Shown here piece after piece: positions 25,570 to 32,925 of a stretch of 32,950 nt of DNA. Made by a program: the position numbers and the translations under genes. The stretch is from Candidatus Brocadiaceae bacterium (lineage in GTDB: Bacteria > Planctomycetota > Brocadiia > SM23-32), in the NCBI GenBank assembly GCA_003551305.1, contig PUMJ01000036.1:1-32950 (forward strand), in the 5' to 3' direction. Under the pieces are notes generated by a model. That model did no database searches. It was not told the DNA's origin and worked only from the letters and a program-made list of their open reading frames with translations. Numbering within the stretch: position 1 is the first letter of the stretch; every line of letters begins with the position of its first letter.

Positions 25570-26982
25570 CTATTCCTCCTGCGCATCGGGTTCTGTGCGG
25601 TCGGCGAACGACCTGCCGACGGCCCTGTCAAACCTCGCCCGTGCGCTGCGCCGGTCGAGCCGGGCCTGGACCAGGCGGTTCCGGGCGACGGCGCGGGCCG
25701 TCTGGGCGTCCACGAGCGCAATGATGCTGCCGGTGCCCTGTCTGTACTCGGCCTCGGCCGCGCGGAGGCTCTCTTCGGCGCTCTCCACGAGGGTCTCCGC
25801 TGCCCGGACGGCCTGGCCGGCCTCGATGAGCTGCCAGTGGGTTGTCCAGACCTCCAGTTCCACACCCCTGAGCGCCGATGTCCGCTCGGCCGTCGCGCGG
25901 CCAAGTTCCGCTTCGCTGCCGTGAAGCTGGTAGTTGCGGTCGAACCCGGTGAACAGCGGCAGGTCCAGCCCGAGCCCGAGGTTCCAGAGGCGGCGGTCGG
26001 GCAGCAGGTGGCTGCCGGCCCAGCCGAGGCGGGCGTCCACCTCCACGGTCGGCCGGTAGCGTGAACGGGCCAATTCTACGTCCGCCTCCCGGCTTCGCAC
26101 CCGGGCGAGGGCGGCTTTCAGTTCCGGTCGGTTACGGGCGGCCTCTTCCAGCAGCGCCTCAACGCCCTGCATCTCCGCGCCGGTATCTTCCGGCGGTGGC
26201 TCGGCCAGACGTAACGGCGTCGAGGCGCGCAGCCCCATTGCGTGGGCCAGCCGGCCCGTGGCCACGTGCACTGCGTTGCGGGCCTGGATGAGATCCAGTT
26301 CGGCGGCCGCCTTCTCGGCGCGCGCCCTCAGCACGTCGGAGCGCGCGACCACCCCCGCCTCGTAGCGCGCCTCGGCGAGCCGGAGGTGCTGCTCGCGCTG
26401 GGCCACCGTCTCGACGGCGACCTCCTCGAAACTCCCGGCTGCCATGGCCCGGTAGTATGCCTCCTCGACGGAAAAGGCGATATCCTGCAGCGCGGCGTTG
26501 TGGAGGAAGCCGGCCGCCAGCACTTCCGCCTCAGCGGCGTCCAGCCTTGCCCGGCGCCCTCCGCCGTCGAACAGCAGCCAGCGGGCGCCGAAAACGGCCT
26601 CGTAACGGGTGCGCGTGCCCCTGTCCCGGTCTCGGTCCGTCTCCACCGTCCTGCCGCGCGAGGCGCCGGTCGAGAATCCGAGTGACGGCAGGTAGTCGGC
26701 CCCGGCCCGGCCGGCACGCGCCGCGGCGGCCCGCAATTCCTGCCAGGCTGCGGCCGTCTGCGGGTTGTGCTCAAGGGCCACCGCCACGCACTCGGCCAGG
26801 GTCAGCTCCCGGCCGGCCAGGTCGGGGGCGGGCTCCACTTCGACCGGATGCTCGATGTCCTCCTGGAACGTCTCGGCGGGCGAGGCCGGCACGGGGTCGA
26901 ACACGCCCCAGGGGTCAATGCCCGTGCAGCCTGCCAGGAGCGCCGTAGTCGCGAGAGCCAGGATGGCGATGGTGCGGTTCAC
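25570..26982 (-). CDS. TolC-family outer-membrane efflux lipoprotein
   Basis: The 470-residue outer-membrane channel begins with a lipoprotein signal, MNRTIAILALATTALLAGC, with the lipobox cysteine at 19. Two OEP repeats follow, each with long amphipathic helices, for example LTLAECVAVALEHNPQTAAAWQEL (about 61-84) and VEALLEEAARNRPELKAALARV. The insertion signature LGLGLDLPLFTGFD precedes the last helices. The start is GTG at 26982 with AGGAGTGAC upstream, three bases after the stop of the sensor gene. Its place between sensor and adaptor is typical of cnr- or czc-like operons. Confidence 0.93.
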   Translation of the reverse strand: MNRTIAILALATTALLAGCTGIDPWGVFDPVPASPAETFQEDIEHPVEVEPAPDLAGRELTLAECVAVALEHNPQTAAAWQELRAAAARAGRAGADYLPSLGFSTGASRGRTVETDRDRDRGTRTRYEAVFGARWLLFDGGGRRARLDAAEAEVLAAGFLHNAALQDIAFSVEEAYYRAMAAGSFEEVAVETVAQREQHLRLAEARYEAGVVARSDVLRARAEKAAAELDLIQARNAVHVATGRLAHAMGLRASTPLRLAEPPPEDTGAEMQGVEALLEEAARNRPELKAALARVRSREADVELARSRYRPTVEVDARLGWAGSHLLPDRRLWNLGLGLDLPLFTGFDRNYQLHGSEAELGRATAERTSALRGVELEVWTTHWQLIEAGQAVRAAETLVESAEESLRAAEAEYRQGTGSIIALVDAQTARAVARNRLVQARLDRRSARARFDRAVGRSFADRTEPDAQEE

Positions 26983-26985
26983 ACG

Positions 26986-27540
26986 TCACTCCTGCTCGGG
27001 GGCGCCGGGTTCGTTGGTGAGCCCTGGCCGTTCATCCGGCCGCGTCCCCGTACCCGCGCGGGGTCGGCCCATCATGCGGCCGGGGCCGGGGCATTCCATG
27101 CGACGCCGGAGCAGGGAGAACAGCTTCTCCTGCTGTTCGGGGGTCAGCACGTCCTTTTGCTCGATGATCCGCCGGACGACCAGTTGCTGCATGCGGCCCT
27201 GGCCCTCGAGTATCCTCTGCTGCGCCCGGCGCAGGGCCGCCTCGTCCGGCTGCGGGGCGGCCAGCAGGTCGAGCAATTCCTCCCGCGCCTCCCGGAGGGC
27301 GGCCCGTTCCTCGTCGCTGCGCCTGTGGAAATCGAGCAGCCTCGGCTCTATCCGGCGCCACTGCTCTGGTGTGATGTCCAGCTCGCGATGGAGGGGGCAC
27401 CAGACCTCGGTATGCTCCGCCGGCTGCGCCGCCGCCAGGCGCGCGGGCAGCGCGTGCGCCGCCCAGGTCGAGAGCAGCGCAACGTTCAGGGCCAGGGACA
27501 CGGCCAGCACCACCGGTCGGGCTTTCCTCCACATGGTCAT
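26986..27540 (-). CDS. CnrX/ZraP/Spy-like periplasmic sensor or chaperone
   Basis: The 184-residue protein has an N-terminal hydrophobic anchor or signal (about 9-27) and an all-helical, charged periplasmic domain. Two family-type turns are visible: DITPEQWRRI (about 55-64) and LTPEQQEKLFSLL (132-144). They match the LTxxQ pattern of Spy, CpxP, ZraP and CnrX. Possible metal ligands cluster at WCPLHREL (Cys48, His51) and MECPGPGRMMG (Cys150 and methionines). In the cnr system such a protein senses metal and signals through the anti-sigma factor; the same role is inferred here. The ATG at 27540 overlaps the anti-sigma stop as ATGA. The inducer is unknown. Confidence 0.85.
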   Translation of the reverse strand: MTMWRKARPVVLAVSLALNVALLSTWAAHALPARLAAAQPAEHTEVWCPLHRELDITPEQWRRIEPRLLDFHRRSDEERAALREAREELLDLLAAPQPDEAALRRAQQRILEGQGRMQQLVVRRIIEQKDVLTPEQQEKLFSLLRRRMECPGPGRMMGRPRAGTGTRPDERPGLTNEPGAPEQE

Positions 27541-28013
27541 TCCCCCTGCCTCGTCGAAACCAGGTCCACGTAGGCGCCGGCCAGGGAACCGGCGGGCGCC
27601 TCGGTCAGGTAGTCGGCGCCGTACAGAAGAGCTGGGTCTGTATCGACCGTCAGGGGCGGTTCAGCGGGGCGCATCATGTCTCTGCCCACCAGCACTCCGA
27701 CGGCTAGGGCGAGGGCGATCCCGGCGGCCGCGGCGGCCCAGCGCAGCCGACCGAACCTGCGCAGGGTCTTGTCAAGACCGCTCCGCTGCTCGGTCCGCTC
27801 GCGGGCGCGGCTCAGCAGGCGCGCCTGGAAGCCGTCGGGCACCGGCGGAGTCCGCCGGGCGGCGAGCAGCGTGCGCATCCGGCGGAGCCGCCTCAGTGCC
27901 GCCGCGCACTCCGCGCAGCGTGCCAGGTGCTTATCGACACGCTCGTGCTCCCGGCGGCTGAGTTCGCCGCCCAGCATGGCTTCCAGCTTGCGTTGTGCCT
28001 TCCTGCAGCGCAT
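27537..28013 (-). CDS. Zinc-finger (ZAS-type) transmembrane anti-sigma factor
   Basis: The 158-residue protein has the zf-HC2 anti-sigma layout. The N-terminal Cys3 lies within CRKAQRKLEAMLGGEL, and the His29-x3-Cys33-x2-Cys36 motif is in KHLARCAECAAAL. A basic linker, one membrane segment (about 92-110) and a short periplasmic tail follow. It should hold the preceding ECF sigma at the membrane until the periplasmic partner signals. The ATG at 28013 has AGAGGAGA upstream. It lies 52 bp after the sigma gene and overlaps the sensor gene by four bases. Confidence 0.92.
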   Translation of the reverse strand: MRCRKAQRKLEAMLGGELSRREHERVDKHLARCAECAAALRRLRRMRTLLAARRTPPVPDGFQARLLSRARERTEQRSGLDKTLRRFGRLRWAAAAAGIALALAVGVLVGRDMMRPAEPPLTVDTDPALLYGADYLTEAPAGSLAGAYVDLVSTRQGE

Positions 28014-28065
28014 GTTTGCGTCTCCTCTACCCGCTTAAACGAACGAGGCGCTCCCATCCCCCGGT

Positions 28066-28602
28066 CTATTCCTGGAAAAATCCGTCAAGGCGCGGCTCGA
28101 GCGACTTTCTGGCCCGGGCCAGCAGTCGCTCGACGGCCTTGTAGGTGGTATCCATTGCCTCGGCGATGTCGGCCAGGGGCAGTTGCTCATAGTACCGAAG
28201 GACGACGGCCAGCCGCTGGCGGTGGGGAAGCGCCTGAAGCGCCTCCCGTACGGCGCACTCGCGTTCTTCTGCCTCCAGACGCTCCTCGGGGCGGGGCGCC
28301 CCATCCGGCCGGGGCGAGACGTCCGCCGCGTAGTCCGGCCGCCGCTTGCGGTGCCAGTCGGTGCAGAGGTTCGCGATGACCCGGTAGAGGTAGGTGGCGA
28401 AGCGGGCAGTCGGGCGGTAGCGCGGCGCCGCCTCCAGGATCTTCAAGAAGGCATCCTGGGCCAGGTCCTCGGCCTTGGCCTGGTCGGCGACGTAGTGGTA
28501 GGCTATGCGCCAGGCGGATGCCTGGTGGCGACGCACAAGCTCGCCGAAGGCCTCCATGTCGCCCTCTGCCGTCGCCTGCATGAGTTCCCGGTCACTGCGC
28601 AT
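28066..28602 (-). CDS. ECF-type (RpoE-like) RNA polymerase sigma factor
   Basis: The 178-residue protein consists of sigma regions 2 and 4 only. Region 2 reads GDMEAFGELVRRHQASAWRI, then KAEDLAQDAFLKILEA and FATYLYRVIANLCTDWHRKRR. Region 4 contains ALQALPHRQRLAVVLRYYEQL and the helix-turn-helix PLADIAEAMDTTYKAVERLLARARKSL. Next to an anti-sigma, a periplasmic sensor and an efflux operon, it probably drives that operon and itself. The ATG at 28602 lies inside the last codons of the transporter gene (11-base overlap), so its translation may be coupled to transport capacity. An internal ATG at 28581 is a less likely start. Confidence 0.96.
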   Translation of the reverse strand: MRSDRELMQATAEGDMEAFGELVRRHQASAWRIAYHYVADQAKAEDLAQDAFLKILEAAPRYRPTARFATYLYRVIANLCTDWHRKRRPDYAADVSPRPDGAPRPEERLEAEERECAVREALQALPHRQRLAVVLRYYEQLPLADIAEAMDTTYKAVERLLARARKSLEPRLDGFFQE

Positions 28603-29710
28603 CGTCGGAGTCCCCGGGCCGGCCCAACAGGAGATAGTGCACCGCCATTCCCGCGATGAAACCCACCGCCATGTTCAGCGCCACCGAGCCGACGATGGTC
28701 ACCGCTACGGGCACAAGCCCCCTGTCCAGGCGGAGTTCTCGGGCGAACTGCGCCATCCCCACCCCTACCATCAGCATCATGGCCCCGACGATGGCCATGG
28801 GGAACGCCTGGAAGAGGGTGGCGATGCTGCCCGCCAGGAACACGCCGAGGACGACCTCGATGGCGCCCTCCAGCAGGTTGGCCCCGCCGGTGCGGGCGCC
28901 GAAGTAGTGCTGCCCGGCCAGCCCGCCCGCGCCGTGACAGAGCGGCATGCCGCCCAGGAACGGCAGCACGACGTTGGCGACGCCGACGCTGAGGGAGAGC
29001 TGCCGCTCCGTGACGCGTCGGTCCGGCCAGTAGTCCGATATCAGGGCCGCGGTGGCGATGACGGAATTGGTGGCGGTCAGGGGTATCTGCGCCAGGCCCG
29101 CGTCCCGAAACGCCGGCCAGATGAGCGCCGGGCTGAACCATGTGCGCGGCGGCAGCGAGAGCGCCAGACCCTCCACCTGCGCCAGGTCGCCCCGAAAGCC
29201 CATGATGACAATCCCCGCGCCGACCAGCACCAGGGCGGCCGGCGCAAAGCGGTTGCGCCGAAGGGCCAGTATCACCAGCACCGAGGCCGCTCCCAGCCCC
29301 CAGGCCGGGCCCACCATCTGCAGCCCCGTCAACGCCAGCAGCACCCCGAGCGATAGCTGGATGCCCCGCACCACGGTGTTCGGCGTCCACCGGGCCACGT
29401 GGCTCATCGCGCCCGTGACGCCCATCAGCAGCCAGACAACGCCCATCGCGAACCCGGCGGCGTAGACCATCTCCGGGCTCCACGCCCGGGCGATGGCCAG
29501 CACCGCCAGCACCTTCATCGGTTCGATGGGCATCGGCAGGCGAAAGATGAGCCCCGTGGCGATGTTCGCTGCGCCCATCATCACCAGCAGCCCGGCCGGA
29601 TCCATCTCGCAGACGGTGATGTAGCCGATGGCCAGCGGCAGCAGGGTGCCGAAGTCCCCCATGGATCCGGCCAACTCCCGCAGGTTGAACTGGAACGAAC
29701 CGATGCGCAA
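28592..29710 (-). CDS. MOT1-type molybdate/sulfate transporter
   Basis: The 372-residue polytopic membrane protein starts FNLRELAGSMGDFGTLLPLAIGY, the signature of the MOT1 molybdate transporter family, a SulP-related group. A second conserved block, MPIEPMKVLAVLAIA (about 60-74), and a mirror motif, FLGGMPLCHGAGGLAGQHYFGARTGGAN, follow. About ten hydrophobic segments are apparent. No STAS domain is present. Substrate assignment (molybdate versus sulfate) rests on family resemblance only. The start is TTG at 29710 with GGATGAG upstream; the first ATG downstream would remove the conserved entry motif. Its end overlaps the ECF sigma gene by 11 bases. Confidence 0.88.
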   Translation of the reverse strand: MRIGSFQFNLRELAGSMGDFGTLLPLAIGYITVCEMDPAGLLVMMGAANIATGLIFRLPMPIEPMKVLAVLAIARAWSPEMVYAAGFAMGVVWLLMGVTGAMSHVARWTPNTVVRGIQLSLGVLLALTGLQMVGPAWGLGAASVLVILALRRNRFAPAALVLVGAGIVIMGFRGDLAQVEGLALSLPPRTWFSPALIWPAFRDAGLAQIPLTATNSVIATAALISDYWPDRRVTERQLSLSVGVANVVLPFLGGMPLCHGAGGLAGQHYFGARTGGANLLEGAIEVVLGVFLAGSIATLFQAFPMAIVGAMMLMVGVGMAQFARELRLDRGLVPVAVTIVGSVALNMAVGFIAGMAVHYLLLGRPGDSDDAQ

Positions 29711-29793
29711 GGTCTCATCCGTCCAACGGTCTCATTGTCATTGAACCGGGACCAACCGGGGCGGCACGCGCGGAGGAGAGCGCAGCCACCGCA

Positions 29794-30732
29794 TCACCAC
29801 TCGCCCATGGCCTGCTGTTGCCGAAGATACCAGTTGCGGAACTCATCGGCCAGTTGGCGGCTGCGCTCGGACTCGACGAACACCGGCTGCGTCCAGGCCT
29901 TTTCCGCCCCCTCGCCGTAGAGCTCGGCCCGCAGAAAGATGTCGTCTTCCCGCACCTCGCAGCTTGCGCTCCTGCCCATGCGGCGGTGGCGCATGCAGCC
30001 CCGGTCGGCAAAAAACCGTATCTCCTGGGCGTTGGACGATTCGACGTGCAGCGTGTCGTCCTCCAGCCGGACCGACTCGACCTGCACTCCCGAGGACGCG
30101 TAGAAACGGCCGGCCTTGAGCGCCTCGATTATCGCCGACCGGCTGCGCTCCGCCTCGACCATCACCCAGCCCCGGTCACGGTGGTGGGCGTGATGGGCGT
30201 CGTCGGTGGCCACACCCCAGATGCGGTAGCCGGTCGTCAGCAACCGGTCCCATTTGTCGGAGCACTCGGCCGCGCCGGGCAGCGCGTCGCAGACCGCGTT
30301 ATAGACCTCCAGCGCGTGGGCGCGCCGTAGCTTCAGCATCCTGAAGATGGGCCAGTGGTGGATGTGCCACGTGGGGTGGTTGTATATCACGAACGCGCCC
30401 GAGCCGACCGCAGCGTCCAGGTACCCGCGGTGTCCGAGTTCCGGCGGAAGGGGCGCGTCAACGCCGATGACGCCCAGCTCCTGGTCGCCGACGCTCCTGC
30501 TGCAGCGGTATTCCTCGCCGGGGATGACGACCATGTCGTCCCGGGAGGCCAGTTCCTCGGCGGGCGGCACCGTCCTGTGGTCGGTGAGGGCGATGAAGTC
30601 GTAGCCCCGGGCGGCGTAGTCACGGATGACCTCGGCCGGCGGGTCGCCGCCGTCGGAATAGGTCGAGTGCAGGTGAAGCTGCCCCTTCAGCCAGTTTCCT
30701 TCGCAGCCATGGTACGGATTGACTACTTTCAA
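29794..30732 (-). CDS. PHP-domain metallohydrolase (CehA/McbA-like)
   Basis: The 312-residue protein carries PHP-domain metal motifs in order: GQLHLHSTYSDG (His20, His22), FIALTDHRTV, VIPGEEYRC, YNHPTWHIHHW and WGVATDDAHH. CehA/McbA-type members hydrolyse phosphoester or carbamate bonds; the substrate here is unknown. After about 210 there is a beta-rich C-terminal domain. The start is TTG at 30732, strongly supported by AAGGAGA seven bases upstream; no ATG fits as well. It follows the lactonase gene by 69 bp on the same strand, so the two may form an operon. Confidence 0.9.
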   Translation of the reverse strand: MKVVNPYHGCEGNWLKGQLHLHSTYSDGGDPPAEVIRDYAARGYDFIALTDHRTVPPAEELASRDDMVVIPGEEYRCSRSVGDQELGVIGVDAPLPPELGHRGYLDAAVGSGAFVIYNHPTWHIHHWPIFRMLKLRRAHALEVYNAVCDALPGAAECSDKWDRLLTTGYRIWGVATDDAHHAHHRDRGWVMVEAERSRSAIIEALKAGRFYASSGVQVESVRLEDDTLHVESSNAQEIRFFADRGCMRHRRMGRSASCEVREDDIFLRAELYGEGAEKAWTQPVFVESERSRQLADEFRNWYLRQQQAMGEW

Positions 30733-30801
30733 GCCGGTTCTCCTTGCTCTGTTGCGATGGCGGCGAGCGGCGCCACCAGCTCCCCGCCGCGCGGGCCGCC
30801 C

Positions 30802-31893
30802 CTACGCAGGGGGGGCGAACGTGACGCATGTCGGCGATTGGACCCCGGCAACCTCTGCCGCCGGGGCCAGTCGGCCCGACTGGCGGTCCACCCGGAAGAC
30901 AACGACATTGCCCGAATCCTTGTTGGCCGCCAGCAGCCACCGGCCGTCGGGCGAGATCGTAAAACCGCGGGGAGTCCGTCCCCCTGTGGGCTCGTGTTCG
31001 AGCAGCCTCAGCCGCCCCGTCTCGCTGTTGCGCGCGAAGACGGCGATGCTGTCGTGGCCCCGGTTCGAGGCGTAGACGAACCGCCCCGTGGGATGCACGT
31101 GGATGTCGGCGGCGATGTTCTGCCCGCTGAAGCCCGGCGGCAGGGCGGAGAGGGTCTGCACCTGCTCCAGCCCCCCGCGGACCGGCCGCCAGCGAAATGC
31201 CGTCACGGTCGAGTCGAGTTCGTTGACCAGGTAGGCGAACCACCCGCCCGGGGCGAAAGCGAAGTGCCGCGGCCCGGCCCCTCGCCGGGCCTGGTGCCAG
31301 GGGTCGGCGTTGAGCGACAACAGGCCGGTCTCGCGCTCCAGCCTGTAGATCATGACCCGGTCGAGCCCCAGGTCGGCCACCAGCGCGAAAGCGTTGGACG
31401 GGTCCAGGGTGACGGAGTGTGTGTGCGGCCCCCTCTGGCGCTTCGGATGCGCGCTGGAGCCCCGGTGCTGGACCAGTTCGGTGCGGTCCCCCAGGCGGCC
31501 GTCCGGACCCACGGGCAGCACGCTGACGCTGCCGCCGCCGTAGTTGGCCGCCAGCACGAAGCTCCCTGTCGCATCTACGGTCAGGTGACAGGGGCCGGGT
31601 CCGCCGGTGCCCCGGCGGTTCAGCGGGCTCAGAGACCGGCCTGCATCTTCCAGGGCAAAGCCCGCAACCGCCCCGCCTCGCTCGCCCTCGAATCGGGCAA
31701 CCTCGCTGGTGGCGTAGAGAAACCGCCCGTCCGGATGCGGCACCAGGTAGGAGGGGTTGGCGATGCCTTCCACGCCGCCGGTCCGCTCCAGCGCGCCCGT
31801 CAAGAGGTCAAGCTCGAAAACGTGAATGCCCTCGGACTCCTCGTCCGCGTAGCTACCGGCGTAGAGGACTGTCTTCTCGGTCCTGGATGTCAT
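30802..31893 (-). CDS. Lactonase, seven-bladed propeller (YbhE/6-phosphogluconolactonase-like)
   Basis: The 363-residue protein is a lactonase-type beta-propeller. Repeating blade motifs include PSYLVPHPDGRFLYATSE, GPCHLTVDATGSFVLAANYGG, HTHSVTLDPSNAFALVADLG, GPRHFAFAPGGWFAYLVNE and IHVHPTGRFVYASNRGHDS. Family members act on 6-phosphogluconolactone or on cis,cis-muconolactone-type substrates; which applies here is open. The ATG at 31893 has AGGAG eight bases upstream. The frame continues upstream to 32061 but that part has no homology and crosses the likely promoter. Confidence 0.93.
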   Translation of the reverse strand: MTSRTEKTVLYAGSYADEESEGIHVFELDLLTGALERTGGVEGIANPSYLVPHPDGRFLYATSEVARFEGERGGAVAGFALEDAGRSLSPLNRRGTGGPGPCHLTVDATGSFVLAANYGGGSVSVLPVGPDGRLGDRTELVQHRGSSAHPKRQRGPHTHSVTLDPSNAFALVADLGLDRVMIYRLERETGLLSLNADPWHQARRGAGPRHFAFAPGGWFAYLVNELDSTVTAFRWRPVRGGLEQVQTLSALPPGFSGQNIAADIHVHPTGRFVYASNRGHDSIAVFARNSETGRLRLLEHEPTGGRTPRGFTISPDGRWLLAANKDSGNVVVFRVDRQSGRLAPAAEVAGVQSPTCVTFAPPA

Positions 31894-31934
31894 GGCAGAA
31901 TCTCCTGCGTGAGTGCGGGTCGTGCAAGGTTTTG

Positions 31935-31962
31935 ATGGTACGGTCTGAAGGTTGAAAGTCAA
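31935..31962 (-). promoter_or_regulatory. Promoter for the lactonase and PHP genes
   Basis: On the minus strand TTGACT (31957-31962) and TACCAT (31935-31940) are 16 bases apart. Transcription would begin near 31928, about 35 nt before the lactonase ATG. Confidence 0.5.
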
Positions 31963-32010
31963 AGGGCTGACCGGGCTTTCGGGATGGTTGTCATAGAATT
32001 TGCGAGCCGC

Positions 32011-32036
32011 AAAACCGGCCAGCGGCCGGCTTTTTA
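32011..32036 (+). terminator. Orphan bidirectional intrinsic terminator
   Basis: AAAACCGGCC-AGC-GGCCGGC is followed by TTTTTAT. The stem is six GC pairs with A/T extensions on both sides, so it reads as a Rho-independent terminator on the plus strand (five Ts) and, more weakly, on the minus strand (four Ts). It lies between two divergent genes (lactonase and kaiB), where neither gene ends. Confidence 0.65.
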
Positions 32037-32157
32037 TCGGGCGGCGAGTCCGGACGGACAAGGCGGCCTCCGGCGGGTTTGTGCGGCTCCTGTGCGCCCT
32101 TCAGACGGGGGACGTGCCTGCTGGAAAACGCCTGTTCTCGCGCCGGCCGCTTGAGTA

Positions 32158-32187
32158 TTGAAGCGCGCTTCCCGCGGGCGTTATCCT
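32158..32187 (+). promoter_or_regulatory. Weak candidate promoter for the KaiB-family gene
   Basis: TTGAAG (32158-32163) and TATCCT (32182-32187) are 18 bases apart; each box matches four of six consensus positions. The leader to the start codon would be about 180 nt. Apart from this and the terminator at 32011-32036, I see nothing in 31963-32371. Confidence 0.28.
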
Positions 32188-32371
32188 GGATGCACGGGAG
32201 GGCCTCTGGCATGAGAGCTCGGAGCCGGCCGAGGATGAGTGCGATCCCGGCGCGCGCCGGGCGAACCGATCAGGGCCCGAGGCGCCGGGCGGCCGGGATG
32301 CGTCCAGCGAGTGCAGCCGGTTCGCCACGTGCCCGTCCATAGCCGACCACCTGCTTCCGGTAGAGGGGGAA

Positions 32372-32701
32372 ATGGGATGCCTTGCGGCATGGAGTGCAGC
32401 AGCAATGACGCACAAGAGGGTGGTGTTCAGAGGCACGCTCTTCGTCACAGGTGGCGCGCCGGAAACAGCCCGGGCGTTGGAAAACATCGAGCATTTCTTC
32501 AAGGAGACAGTCAGCGAACCGTACCGGCTCACGGTTGTCGATGTGCAGGAGCAACCCGAACTGGCCGAGAAAGCCCACATCCTGGCAACGCCCACGCTGG
32601 TCATGGATGAACCGGTCCCCGGCTGCCGGATCGTCGGCGATTTGTCCGACCGACGGGAGCTTTTGACGGAACTGAGGCTGATGCGCCGCCACGGCGCCTG
32701 A
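32372..32701 (+). CDS. KaiB-family protein (solitary)
   Basis: A 109-residue KaiB-domain protein. The core RGTLFVTGGAPETARALENI and the hallmark stretch VVDVQEQPELAEKAHILATPTLVMDEPVPGCRIVGDLS closely follow cyanobacterial KaiB ([22 protein letters not shown] then IIGDLS). KaiB is a thioredoxin-like, fold-switching partner of KaiC; outside cyanobacteria KaiB homologues often act with KaiC or histidine kinases in stress signalling. No kaiA or kaiC is seen here. The start at 32372 has GAGG about five bases upstream; an alternative ATG at 32405 (GGAG ten bases upstream) removes an Ala-rich N-terminus without homology. Confidence 0.9.
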   Translation: MGCLAAWSAAAMTHKRVVFRGTLFVTGGAPETARALENIEHFFKETVSEPYRLTVVDVQEQPELAEKAHILATPTLVMDEPVPGCRIVGDLSDRRELLTELRLMRRHGA

Positions 32702-32831
32702 ACACGGCACAGCCGGAAGGTTCGGGGCCGTGCCACACGCCGGCGCAACCGACGGCACAACACCCTCGGGCAGAGCGCGGGCGGGCTTCCGTTGAAAGCG
32801 CGGGTTTCACTGCCCCGCCAGGTTCTCAGCC

Positions 32832-32861
32832 TTGACAGATGGCGCTCCGGGGGCGTACTTT
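32832..32861 (+). promoter_or_regulatory. Sigma70-type promoter for the gene entering at 32926
   Basis: TTGACA (32832-32837) and TACTTT (32856-32861) are 18 bases apart. This gives a leader of about 55 nt to the ATG at 32926. It implies that the downstream gene is transcribed separately from the KaiB-family gene. Confidence 0.55.
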
Positions 32862-32925
32862 AGCAAGAGAGACGGGATTTCGATGCCCGGAGTTCGTGCT
32901 CCAGAAACAGGCTGACGGGGGAGGG

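Noticed and set aside
30355-31935. 526-codon plus-strand frame opposite the PHP and lactonase genes
   Set aside because: Covers two conserved genes and the gap between them; no domain is recognisable.
32079-32342. Plus-strand open frame upstream of the KaiB-family gene
   Set aside because: Arg/Ala/Pro-rich, no ribosome-binding site of note, no similarity that I recognise.
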